Shown one piece after another: positions 48,041-59,305 of a DNA stretch of 64,000 bases (position 1 is its first letter; every line of letters begins with the position of its first letter). Source of the DNA: Luzula sylvatica (lineage: Eukaryota > Streptophyta > Magnoliopsida > Poales > Juncaceae); NCBI GenBank assembly GCA_946800325.1, contig OX326958.1, forward strand, positions 4,040,001 to 4,104,000, in the 5' to 3' direction. Under the pieces are notes generated by a model. It made no database searches, was not told where the DNA came from, and saw only the letters and a list, made by a program, of their open reading frames with translations. A program made the position numbers and the translations under genes.

Positions 48041-48400
48041 ATGAGTCTTGTCCAAATTGAAGATGGACTTACTCTTCCTGACGACAATGCAACCATCCTT
48101 GATCCCGTACCTCTTCGTCGAAGAGATAGACCCTCGGTTAAAAGATTCCAAGGAGTAATTGAAATAATTATTAAGAAGAAAAAAAAACAGGAAAAGAAGA
48201 AGAAGAAACAAGAACAAAAAAAGAACAAATCGTAGGTAAAATTGTTTATTCATTTCAGTTTTATTAATTTTATGATATTGTACTAACTATTTCCACGTAT
48301 GTTTTGCAGAATGTCGTCAATGAGGTGTTACCGGACTTAAATAGTTACGTGCTTGGGACTCGAGAGAATTTTTCGATATATATGGATCAAATGTTGTGAC
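48041..48400 (+). other. Unidentified ORF inside the Pack-MULE
   Basis: A short frame (MSLVQIEDGLTLPDDNA, then LDPVPLRRRDRPSVKRFQ) is followed by a Lys-rich run. After a plausible acceptor at 48310, NVVNEVLPDLNSYVLG is open until a stop. It may be part of a second captured gene, but I recognise no family and cannot support a full model. Confidence 0.25.
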
Positions 48401-49149
48401 CACATATTGGTCAAGGTTTCAGTTCCATTTTTGTCAACCGGTTTTGATGGACAAAGAAGCAATAAGCCAAATCCATTTGACTTTTTTTGATGTGTCACGA
48501 CATGTCGAGAGTTTTGTTGTATCTTTTTTTTTTTATGATTTATGATTTTGTTATGTTAATGTTTTGATAGTAATTCAAGGTTCATTGGATGATTAGAATG
48601 AATTGTTTGTTTAGAAGTAATATAGAGATAATCGTTTGTTTACGAGTAATGTGAAGATAATAATTTGACAGTTATGTTTGTTTAGAAGTAATTGTTGTTG
48701 AACTAGGATAATATTCATGTTGCGGGAATAATAATATTGTTTTTAAATCAACATAAGAATCATTTTCACTGTATTTTTCTAATAAAAAGTCTCCAAAATT
48801 GCATTGTACCAGACTGATACATTGCCTTTAAGAGAAAAGGTCTATCGGAAAATTATAATTATACACGTTGTTGAATCTCTGCATAATCATTATGGTTTAA
48901 CAAAAATTATACACATTAATATCATTTTCGATATATACATTTGCTAACCCTAAATGATAAGGCCCAATGAATATGTATATTTTATAATACAGTTTTCATT
49001 TATTATTTTTTTTAACCATAATAGCTTTACGTCCCTATATTTCTTTTAAAATAAGAAATATCATGAATACCTTTATAAAATAGAGGTAATCAGACTATTA
49101 ACCTAGAACAATCTCATACATTCAATTCAAACCACTCGAGCTAATCGTA

Positions 49150-49621
49150 TCATGTTTTGCTCCATATGAATTTCTCCATTTCATGGGTAGCCTGAATATC
49201 ATAATGGATCCCATCCAATTCACACAGGATACGATCTTTTGACGTTGCGTACAACATCTTGGCATGGATACGAGAACTCAAAGGAGACCTAGAAAAACAA
49301 TAAATATCATAAATACCCCTCCTCTTTGAAGTAAAATAAATAAAAGAAAAAAACGAACCAAGCGGAGAAGAAGATTTTGCTCTTCTGACAATTCTCTTCG
49401 ATGACGAAATCAAAATCGTAAACAGAAAATCGGTAGTCGTTCTCATGCAAGTAGACTAAGAAATCCTCGACAATAGTGGCCCCTGGTTTTCTCGACAATT
49501 ACTTCTTTGCCCTTTGTCGTCGATTTTGAATCACATAGCGGAAAGTCTTCTTCCTCTGAAGTTCGAGGAATTTCTCCTTGCAATCCTGTTCTACTCTCAT
49601 GCCAGACGAGGCATTGGATGA
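49150..49621 (-). pseudogene. Actin-depolymerizing factor (ADF/cofilin) pseudogene
   Basis: Two exons on the minus strand, 49621-49359 and 49288-49150. The first opens SSNASSGMRV.QDCKEKFLEL, as in plant ADF exon 2, and ends with [20 protein letters not shown] and KSKIFF; the second reads SPLSSRIHAKMLYATSKDR, then ELDGIHYDIQAT and an early stop. ADF severs and depolymerises actin filaments. Between TFRYVI and PGATIVEDF the frame must shift at least three times, and the initiator exon and normal C-terminus are missing. The intron is retained. It lies inside the TIR-bounded element, so it is probably a captured fragment. Confidence 0.85.
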
Positions 49622-50464
49622 CTGGAATATACAAAGAAAATAGTATATTGGTGAGTATTATGTAATATTTGTATAATATATTGAAAAAAAATTGATATGA
49701 GAACTTCAATTAATTTTATCATACCTAACAAAGATTCGAATATATTTGATTTTTGAACTGAAACCCTAGAAATATGAAATTTTATATAATCAATGAATTT
49801 CTAATGGAGTGAAACGAAGCCTAGAAATAAGCAATTTTAACTTCTCACCAATATAGGCCCCAATTAAAATGTCACGAAGGATTGAAGATATGTACCAGTC
49901 ACAATTGAAGTCCCAACTGAAAAAATTGTTTGTAACTCAGCCCTGTGAAGTCTCGCGGAGTTGTGAAGTTCGGCACCGGAACAAGATCTCGCTATGAAGT
50001 TTCAGAGCTGTGAGTTTTAAAGGGAGTGCGCTGTGAAGTCTAGCTGAGTCCCGAAGCTTTGAAGTTGGGCGTCGATCTGAAGGGCGACGGGATACGATGA
50101 AGGAAAACACAAGGAGGCAGGAGGTGGAGTCGTGGAGGAGGATGAGGAGGTGAAATCTTCGAGGTGGAGTTGGGGAGAAGGAGGGCATGTATGGAGCGTG
50201 GGATCTGGAGGGGGAGGAGGTAGTTTTTTTCCAATAGACTTGGTACCAATACGTGGAGGTGTAATTAGATGGACCCATTGTCACCTCATCATTCGGGATT
50301 AATTCGGTAAATAAATTCGTGCTGTATAGACTTTTTGGGAGTGAAACATGAAATCCGAACCTGTCCAAAGGCGGCCTCTCAAATTTCTCGCTATTCCCGC
50401 CCATCCTTCTTCTTCTTCCTCACTCCAAAACGCCAAAAATCGATTCCGCCCCTTTTCAACTGAA

Positions 50465-53400
50465 ATGGACTCCGGCACCGCTACTTCTCTCCTCGAAAGG
50501 CTGCAGACAGCCACCGCCTCCCATGACTTACGAAATCGGATCTCCTCTTACCTCCGCCCCATTTTGGATTTTAAGCACAAAAGCCCTCCGGATACTTCAT
50601 CTCTCCGACCCCTTGCAAAGCAATTCCTTGAATTTATTTGCAAAGCTCTTCATCTTCTTCCTTCCCTGCTTCAGAATAAATTCGGGGTAGTTTCGAATGG
50701 AGAAAGGGATGAGGTTGAGGTGCTTCTTCGCATATACGAGCTCGTACTTAACTGCTTGCAAACTCTATCGCCTTGTCTCCACCCGAAACCCTATGAAATG
50801 CTCAGTCATAGATTGAGATACATCCGTTTTTTGGAGGCTTGTAGCAAATACGGCAAGTCTGAGAGTGAGGCGACAAGGCTTCTAGAAGATCTCAGATCTG
50901 TTCTGATTTCCACATCTAAAGAGGGAAGAAGCTCGTGTTTAGATGCTAAGTACAAATTGCCAGATCCTAAGACCATTGGGACTGATGATCCAGAGATCAC
51001 GAGATTGTTGTTAGGTATTGTTCTCTGTTTAACTAATTGTGCTTATCAAAGCAAATCAAAGAATTCAGATAGTTATAGAAGGATTCTGGTACTGGTCGAG
51101 CAAGTACAACCCTGGATTCAGTAAGTATTCACAATTTGATTTGTTGATTAATTGCACAAATTGAGGATCGATTAGATAGTTTTACCTGATATTGTCAAAT
51201 TTCTGAACTCATAATGCAGGATTTTGAACAAGGAAGCTTCTAGAAAGAATCGCATGGACCTTTCAAAGGTGCTGTACAGATGTGCAATTTTTATAATCTG
51301 CGAGTTCAAATCGCTTGATTCTGATATTGTCAATGATTTTTGCGTCATGGCATTGAAGGAATGTTCCAAAGGCTCCATTGACCAACTACCAATTGTAAGA
51401 TTTAAGCTTTTTATATATTATGCCATTTATTTTTCTATTAAAAAAAATATCACCTTTTTCTAATTTTAATAATTTTCGATATATGGGTGTTAGTATGCAC
51501 GCAAGATCTGTTCTAGGATTGAAAACATCAATACATTATTTCTTAATGTGCTAAGGGTAGCTACAGAGCTCTTTATTTGTGAATACAAGGTACCATTTAA
51601 TATCTTCCATTTTGATTTGAATTATATTGCAGACTATATGTTTGTTATTTTTTTTAATATTTTCTAGGTTCAAATGAACGAAGAAGTAGGTGAATTTCTT
51701 GATTTTATATCATATTGTTCTGGTAAATTATGTGGTGCTGACATGGACAAATGTGAACGTGCTTCAAACATTATCAACCAAAATATCCATGAATTCTACA
51801 AGGTATATTTATACACATACACTTAAAACTATAACGTTTTTTAATGTATTATTTTTATTTTTTCAGATTTCACCTCCATTTGCATCCATTCTTTCTCTAT
51901 ACTCAATTGGTCTACACATTAAATCATACACCCCATTCACCCAAATAAATAATGATATTCCAATCCCTTCTTGTTATCGAATACTCAACGACCAAGAAAC
52001 ACTTCAAAAACTGACAAAATCACTACAAACCCTATCAAGTTATTCGTACCAATGCGGTACCGGAACTACAATTTTCTTTAATGAAAATAAAGGGCGAAAT
52101 GTTCTCATTTCATTTCTCTCATATTTAGATTCAATGGAATTTATATGCGAGGTACTCGTACCGTGTGTTAAAAGCATATGGAAAAACTTTAGTTCTGAAG
52201 GGGTAATTTATTCTAATTATTGTAAAATGAGTTATTTCCTAAAGGTGCTAAGACACTTCAGCAAGGCCATTGTTAAATCGTTGATGTAAGAAAAATATTC
52301 ATTAATAAAAAAAGAAGTTTAAAAGCTTAATTTGTCTCTTCTATTTGTTATTAGGTTCGAAAATATCACTGAAATTGAGAAAGAGCGAATAGTAAGTGAA
52401 AAGATCAAAGGTTTATTAGAAGCTATAGTTTGCGAGCTCAGAATTTGCTTCCTGATTAATGAGCTATATGAGGTTTGATTCTAATTTTTGATTTTTGATT
52501 TCATTATGTGATTAATTTAATTGCTGATATATGTTTTGTTTCTTAATTTTAATCAAGGACTCCTCAATTCGTTATGTGCTATTAAGCGATTGGATCACAT
52601 CTCCGTACCTTAAACCTTTAATTTCAGTATTTCACAATACTGGTACCGTACTGTACGATATTGGCCATGTTGAGCAGGTACTATACTTTCTCTCTCTTTA
52701 TTTCGACCAAAATTTTCATATACCATTAATAGTTCTTGTTTTGGCTCTTTTAGGTACCTGTAGCATTGAATTTGTGCTGCAAAGCAATATGGGCGAATAT
52801 CCAACATGTTACTAAACACTCTGCCAAATCAAAGGACATAATTAAGGACACGATTTTAGATTCATATAAAAGGATTGCATTAATAATCGATACTCTTCAC
52901 AGATGCAATGCTAAGAATATGGATCATATTACTGTTCGTACCTTATTCGAGCTGAGTTCTCTCGAGGATCTGCACGGATCCCAAAGCAGTTCTTTCGTCC
53001 TGGTCAAACAATGGGTCAAGGTACTTTTGAATCTTTTATCTCTTTTGGTACTTGAGATTATTAATTAATTAATTTCTTGTGTGAGTAGGTGCTATGTAAA
53101 GACTATACTAGTGGTGACAAGATCAATAACGCTCCAATTCTATTCGAGTTACTTACAAAATACAGCTCAAAATGGCCAAAGAGAGCAATTCAAAAAATCC
53201 TCGAAGAGGTATATATTCCATTTTCTTGTTAAATATCATCATTCTCTACATTTTTTTTTTACTTTCTGTAGGAGCTAAAGGCATATGCATCAATGGAGGT
53301 TCAAGGACCAAGTTTATGCAAAAAGATGCAAGAAAAGGTCTTGAAAATTCTCTTAAACGAACTATGCAGTTCTAAAAATCATCCTTTTGAGAGATCGAGG

Positions 53401-56400
53401 GTTCTTCTCATGAAAGCACGTGCTCTAAGATGTGGCGGAATCGAGGGCTTGAACGACTCACTGGATTGTCTCTCTCAAGCCATTTCTTTACTCGTAAAAT
53501 TATTCTTTTATCCACTTTTAATTTGTATTTCTCAAAGAATTAATTCTCATTTTATTTTATTTTTATTTTTTTCAGAAAGGCATGATATCAGATAGTTCAA
53601 AAGCCGACGCGTCAGTATATCATCACTTGGCGATTATGTACTGTTTGCATGCCCAATGTGCACAGGAGCTAAATCTCGAATTCACGGTAATTTATTTTCG
53701 TCAAATTAATCTTATAAATTATGATCATTGATTATCCTCGAATTATTTTGGTGAAAATAGGTGATTTTGCAAGATATCAATTCTGCACTCGATTTGTGGT
53801 TAGGAATAAATATAGACGACATTAATTCGATTGCAAATAATATATTTTCGTTGCTTTATTCTATCATCGATCTTCTATCCATCAAGGTAAAAATAATTTC
53901 TCTTTTTACTTCTCTTTAGGTATTTTGATTTATTTTATTTTTGGATGTAGGGATATTTCGAGTTTCACTCTGATATATGCAAGTTGATGGCTGTGATATT
54001 CAAGCATGAAAAGATCCCCCTCGAAAGATTATTTGGATTGTTATGGACAGAGAGGCGTCTCGGCCATACAATTTGTGGGTCCCGAATTGATTTAAATTTC
54101 ATTTCTGACTCGTTCAAGAACTTTGGCATCGATGCTACCCTTACCGGGTTCTGGACTAATTGTCTGGAATCCAATAACCCGTCTAATTCCACATTCCTCG
54201 AGAACTTGCTGCCAAATCATCAGGTTTTCTCACAAACGAACAAAACTTGTTTTAAGGAGAGAATTGAGCAAGTCAAGAGTCTTGCCTCTTCTATGGCTTG
54301 CGAGGTAATTTCAGCATTATTATCTTGTTATTACTTTTTTTTTGATAATATGAACTTTTGTTTGTGTAATTATGTAGAGCAATTTGTCAAGTCGTTTTAT
54401 GGCTGGGTACTTGTACTATGATTTATCGCAACGACTTCTATCAGAAGGACAATTTGTCGAGGTAATTTAAGGATCATGCCAAATTGAGTAAAGCAAGGAT
54501 AAATTGCTCATATTAATTAAGCATAATTGAACAATTTTTTGTTATAGGCTCTTTACTATGCTAGAGAAGCGTACCAATTACGCATGAGGCTATTAAGGCG
54601 AAAGTTCCTTTATTCTCAGACGAAACCAGACGAGATACAGATCGAAGTATTGGGTCCAGTTATGACTGAGACATGGCCCGATTCGAACAAACCTTCCAAA
54701 ATAACGGACTCGTTTCTCTCTCCTTGGATTGTCCTTCGATCCTGCCTCGAAAGCATTCTTCAGGTTCACAATAACATATCTTTTTTGTTTCCTTTTAGGG
54801 TTTAGGGTTTAGAGTGCTGGAATTGAACTTACCTTAAGAATTTATACTCAGGTGGGAAGCATACATGAATCAACTGGTAATTGTGTTGAGGCTGAATGCA
54901 AATTCAAGACTGGAAAAGAAATATCACGCCTTGAAGGGTTACATTCTTTCGAGATACTATTCGCAACATCATTGTGTAAGCATTCTTTTCTCTCCGTTTT
55001 AAATTCACAAAAAATGTACTCATTTGGGACAAATTTATTTCAGGTAATATGTATCGAAAGAGACACTTATGGGACATGGCCGAAACCGAGATAAAAAGTG
55101 CCAAAAAACTCCTCGAAGAAATTGACGAAATAATGTCTTGCAAAAATTGCAAGATTTTCCTCGAAACTATGATCGATACCGAATCAGGAGATTTATCACA
55201 TGCTCTCTCTAACATCGAGGATGGTTTACACACGTACCGTTTGGCTTTCGAAAAGCTTGATCGACTCGAATTACAATCTCCATTTGTTGTAGAATCCAAA
55301 ATGGATGGAGAAAATAAGGATTCTACGTGCAAGATTTGTGCGGTTTTGAATCAAGATTCGAGTCCGAAACAGAAGAAAACTTCTCGGGCCAGCAAGAATG
55401 CTTTGAAAGATTTGAATCCTTCAGAGGTCGTACCAGTGAGAATCACACGAGCTAGAGCTAAAAAGAGCCAGAATGATATTATTGAAATAAACTGTGAACC
55501 TGTAAATAAATCCACTGGTTTGAAAAAGACGAGAAAGAAAGCTAATTCGGATTCTTTGGATAAATCTGATAATAAAATAGTTTGCTGGGGCTGTATGATG
55601 ATAAAAGCTAATTCATGTTCATCGCTGCAAAGTTCGCTATGTTTGGATCTTGAATTTAAAAGGAGAAGTTATCTTTTGTCGTTGCTCCTGAAAATAGGTA
55701 CTGTTTTTCATATAACAAACCCAAATTTTGATTTTGATTTTGATTTTTTTTTTTTTGGTAAAACAGCAAGGTCATTGAGGGCTCAGAGTGGTAAGAACGA
55801 GATTCATGAGATACACGAAATATATTGGAAATATATATCTCTATTAATATGTAGTAGGCCTATAAGTGGTTTGTCTATTGGAATTAATGGGGATCAATTA
55901 ATTGAAATAATAGCCAATGAGTATTTGGGGAAAACCTTGGCTATTGAACGAGCATTGATTTTGTACAACATTAGTTTCTTTATTTTAAGAAACGGCTTTT
56001 CTGAAGAATCCAGGTAATAATTTTTATTTATTTATTTTGCTATTTTCTCTCATTCTAATTTCTAAGGCTAATTTTATTTGATTTGTTTCATAATATATAG
56101 GGGTGCATGTTGTAGTTTCTTAAATATAAAACTATCTTCTTTAATGACATGGTTGCTCAGAGCATTTATTCTGTCTCAAGATCTCCCCGCGCTTCATCGA
56201 AAGGTCTATTTCTTTTCTTATTTAATTTTTTTTTTTTGCAATAGAACTAAATGGTTTGAGATTAAGTGTTGATACAGGTGAGTAGACTCCTCGCGTGTAG
56301 CTTTTTGATTTCGACAATGGAGAACTCCATTTCCATGCCTTTGCATCGTAATAAATCTCTCTCCTTGAACCATTGGGCTTCTTTCTTTCACCAAGCTTCT

Positions 56401-58456
56401 ATTGGGGCTTCTTTGGATACCCATTATCAATGTACTTTAAGGGTTAGTTTCTCTTTCATAGCTATTTTTTCTTCTTTTACTTGGATCTTAATTTAATTCT
56501 TTTTTTGATTTTTAGGGCGAAGATGGCGAAAAGATGGCCGAGGCAGCATCAAAACTCCCAACAAGGTAAGTGATTCATTTATTATATATTTATTTTGCCA
56601 CTAATTTCTAATGTTCGTTTCCTCTCTCTTATTAGGGTTTCATATGAAAATCTCGAGCAGCTCGAAGCTCATGTGGTGAACTTCTTCGAGAACCTTCCTA
56701 ACATTCCCATCATATGCATGAGTATATTAGGAGGAGATTTGGCTTATCACCTTGGAGAAACTCTTCTTCTCCCCTCATTTTACCCTGCTTGGATTATGCT
56801 CTCGAGACTGGACTCAACCAACGAACCATTCACAATGCTTCTTCCCGTCAAAGAAGGTACGTCCTTTAAATAGTTACTTGTTTTAGAAAGGGAGGGGCAA
56901 ATACGAAATTATTTTATTTTACAGTGCAAAAGGAAGATGGATGTATTAAAGAAATTATAAAGAGAAACGATGAATTGGTGAAGGGATGGAAGTGCCCGTG
57001 GGACCACAGTATCGTTGATGACGTGGCTCCTTCATTTAAGCAATTGCTAGAAGAAAACTATTTGTCGGCTCTAGATACGTCAGATAAAAACAAGTTTTGG
57101 TCTTCAAGAATTAGGATCGACAAATCCTTGGATAAATTACTCAAGTAAGATTCATCAACAATCAATCTCCTTATTTGTGTTATTTTATTTATCTTTTTTT
57201 TTCTATAGAGATATTGAAGAATTATGGTTTGGGCCATGGGGATTCTTGCTCAAAGGGGAGTCTATAAACCATAAAAACATTAAAGATATAAAATCAAGGC
57301 TCGGTTCAGGGATAAACCCTAGCCTCGTGAAGGCTATCTTATGCGGCACAAAGTCACATGATAATGCCAAAGCTTGTCTTTCACAGCTCGTATCATATAA
57401 AGGCTATTTTGGTCAAGGAAATTATTACGAAAATGATAGATTGAAAGCATTTTCATCCTCTCGTGATATATCCTCTGAATTTCCCGAAATTTATTCTGGC
57501 GGGCCCGTCGAGACGGTGAATAGAGATCCTGTGATATTTGTACTCGACAATGATATTCAGATGTTACCGTGGGAGAATCTACCGAGTTTGAGGAGTCGAG
57601 AAATATACAGAATGCCGTCGGTGAGAAGCATACTGACGACATTAAGCAGGAACACGAGACAATACAAAGAAATGGACGGATCCAGTTCTCGTTTCCCATT
57701 GGCCAATCCATTCAATGCTTATTATTTGTTAAACCCTGGCGGGGATCTTCCCGACGCCCAAGGGGAGTTCGAACCAATTTTTAAAAAGCACAATTGGAAG
57801 GTACCCTTTTTCTATATCCTAAATCCTAAAACCCTAAACCCTTAATCTTTTTTGTTAATGTACAGGGACAATCCGGAGATGCCCCCAGTTGTGAAGAGCT
57901 GGGTTTAGCATTAAAGAATCACGACTTGTTCCTTTATATCGGTCATGGAGACGGTTAGTCTATAATCAAAAGATTCAAAATCTTCTTCTTTTTCCTTTTT
58001 TTTTTAAACTAAAAGAATTTTCTATGCCTGACAGGATCGAAATACATACCAAATAGAGAAATAGAAAAGCTAAAGACGTGTGCAGCGGCATGCCTGATAG
58101 GGTGTAGTAGCGGGTCGCTATTGTGCCAAGCAAACTACACTCCTAAAGGCGCCGCTCTCTCGTACATATTCGCCGGGTCTCCTGCAATCATCGGTAACCT
58201 GTGGGACGTCACGAATGTAGATATCGATCTTTTCAGCAAATCGATGCTGAGGTCATGGTTCCGCGATTCCCTTGACTGTACCCGTTGTTCGCAATTGGAT
58301 GCTAGAAGAAAGAGATGCGAGGAGTGTAATGCCAAGAGAATTGCAACTTGCATGGGGAAAGCCAGGGATGCGTGTAAGATGAAAATGTTGAATGGCGCGG
58401 CTCCTGTTTGTTACGGCGTGCCGACGATTATTGAGAGGAGAACTCGTCAAGGTTAG
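50465..58456 (+). CDS. ESP: Separase (sister-chromatid cohesion protease)
   Basis: Twenty-six exons join in frame without a premature stop, giving 2034 residues, close to the roughly 2200 of plant separases. Exon boundaries include 50465-51120, 51867-52285, 55044-55697, 57209-57800, 57866-57953 and 58035-58456. Separase cleaves the cohesin kleisin at anaphase and meiosis, held in check by securin. The first two-thirds is the helical-repeat arm. Residues near 1290-1340 contain a Cys-rich stretch (VCWGC...SCSS..SSLCLDLEF) typical of plant separases. The C-terminal CD-clan protease domain has FVLDNDIQMLPWENLP, catalytic His1892 in YIGHGDG and catalytic Cys1918 in CLIGCSSGS, and ends GAAPVCYGVPT. 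The His motif reads GHGDG where I recall GHGSG in plants. An in-frame ATG at 50348 would add 39 Ser/Pro-rich residues; the start at MDSGTATSLLERL fits homologue starts better. Confidence 0.95.
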
Positions 58457-59305
58457 GTTTATTGTTATATTTGGGGGGGTACATTAACTTGTACAATTTT
58501 TTATGGAGATTGGAAGTGTAAGTTTATTATTTATGTTTCATCAAACTTGTATTATTTTTTTAATAAATTTTGTGTTGATATTACTATTACTTTTAATACT
58601 TTCATTTTTTGGGGGCAGTCTCACGTGTTCCCCTTCAAAACGTCAAAATATCATGTGCTACAAATAACAGATATCATCAACGCATCTATAACATAATGAC
58701 TAAAAGATAATATTTCAGGGAAAATTATGATTAACGATGAATATATTTGAAATGAGATTTTTCTTTTAATTGTTTCGTCATGATACAACAATCACAAAAA
58801 CTAAAAAGAAAATATTGCGCACTAGAGCGGCACACTGTAATTTTGATTGCATTTTGTGAATTTCATTCGCACTGTAAAATCCATACCGTTCCTCGTTCAA
58901 GTTTATATATTTTTAAGATATTACATTTTTAGATGTAATATTTTTTTTACACGTACATTCAAAATGAATGTACGTGTCAATCCCCGAAAAGGAACATTTT
59001 TAGAAGAAAAAGAGAAGCTTAATATATTGAGTTTCTGGAACATGAAGGTAACATTTCAGAAAAGTTTTGGCATACTTCTCCTTGTAGTTTTTTTAACTTA
59101 TGGTAGCAAAGTAAAACGTGATGCGATTAAGATACTATTATCGATCCGAGAAGTAATATTATATGTTTCAAGAAACTCGAAATTAGTAGATCCGTCTATT
59201 TTTTACGTTGAATCTTTCTGCTATGCTTCTTTCTCTCATTTCTCTTACAAATTCTCTATTGGATTGCAAAATCTTTTTCGAATAAATGAATGTAAAATCT
59301 AGAAT
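58457..59305. other. Downstream of separase; one doubtful ORF
   Basis: A polyadenylation-like AATAAA lies at about 58561. A 151-codon open frame (58847-59302; contains SFGILLLVVFLTYGSKVKRD) has no recognised homology or upstream signals and may be chance or organelle-derived. Confidence 0.3.

Larger units (their letters stand above)
47212..50311. mobile_element. Pack-MULE-like element, 3.1 kb, ~100-bp TIRs
   Basis: Left end TTTACCGATTTAGTCCCGAA and the complement of the right end, TTTACCGAATTAATCCCGAA, start inverted repeats that stay alignable for about 100 bp, with GGGTCCATCTAATTA, ACCTCCACGTA and ACCTCCTCCCC in both. Long TIRs and a captured gene (the ADF pseudogene) with no transposase are the Pack-MULE pattern. 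I could not confirm a 9-bp target duplication (gaagattct against taaattcgt). The right TIR ends 154 bp before the separase ATG. Confidence 0.75.

Noticed and set aside
58847..59302. 151-codon open frame after separase as a gene
   Set aside because: No recognised family, AT-rich codons, no supporting promoter or intron signals; kept only as a note in the intergenic entry.
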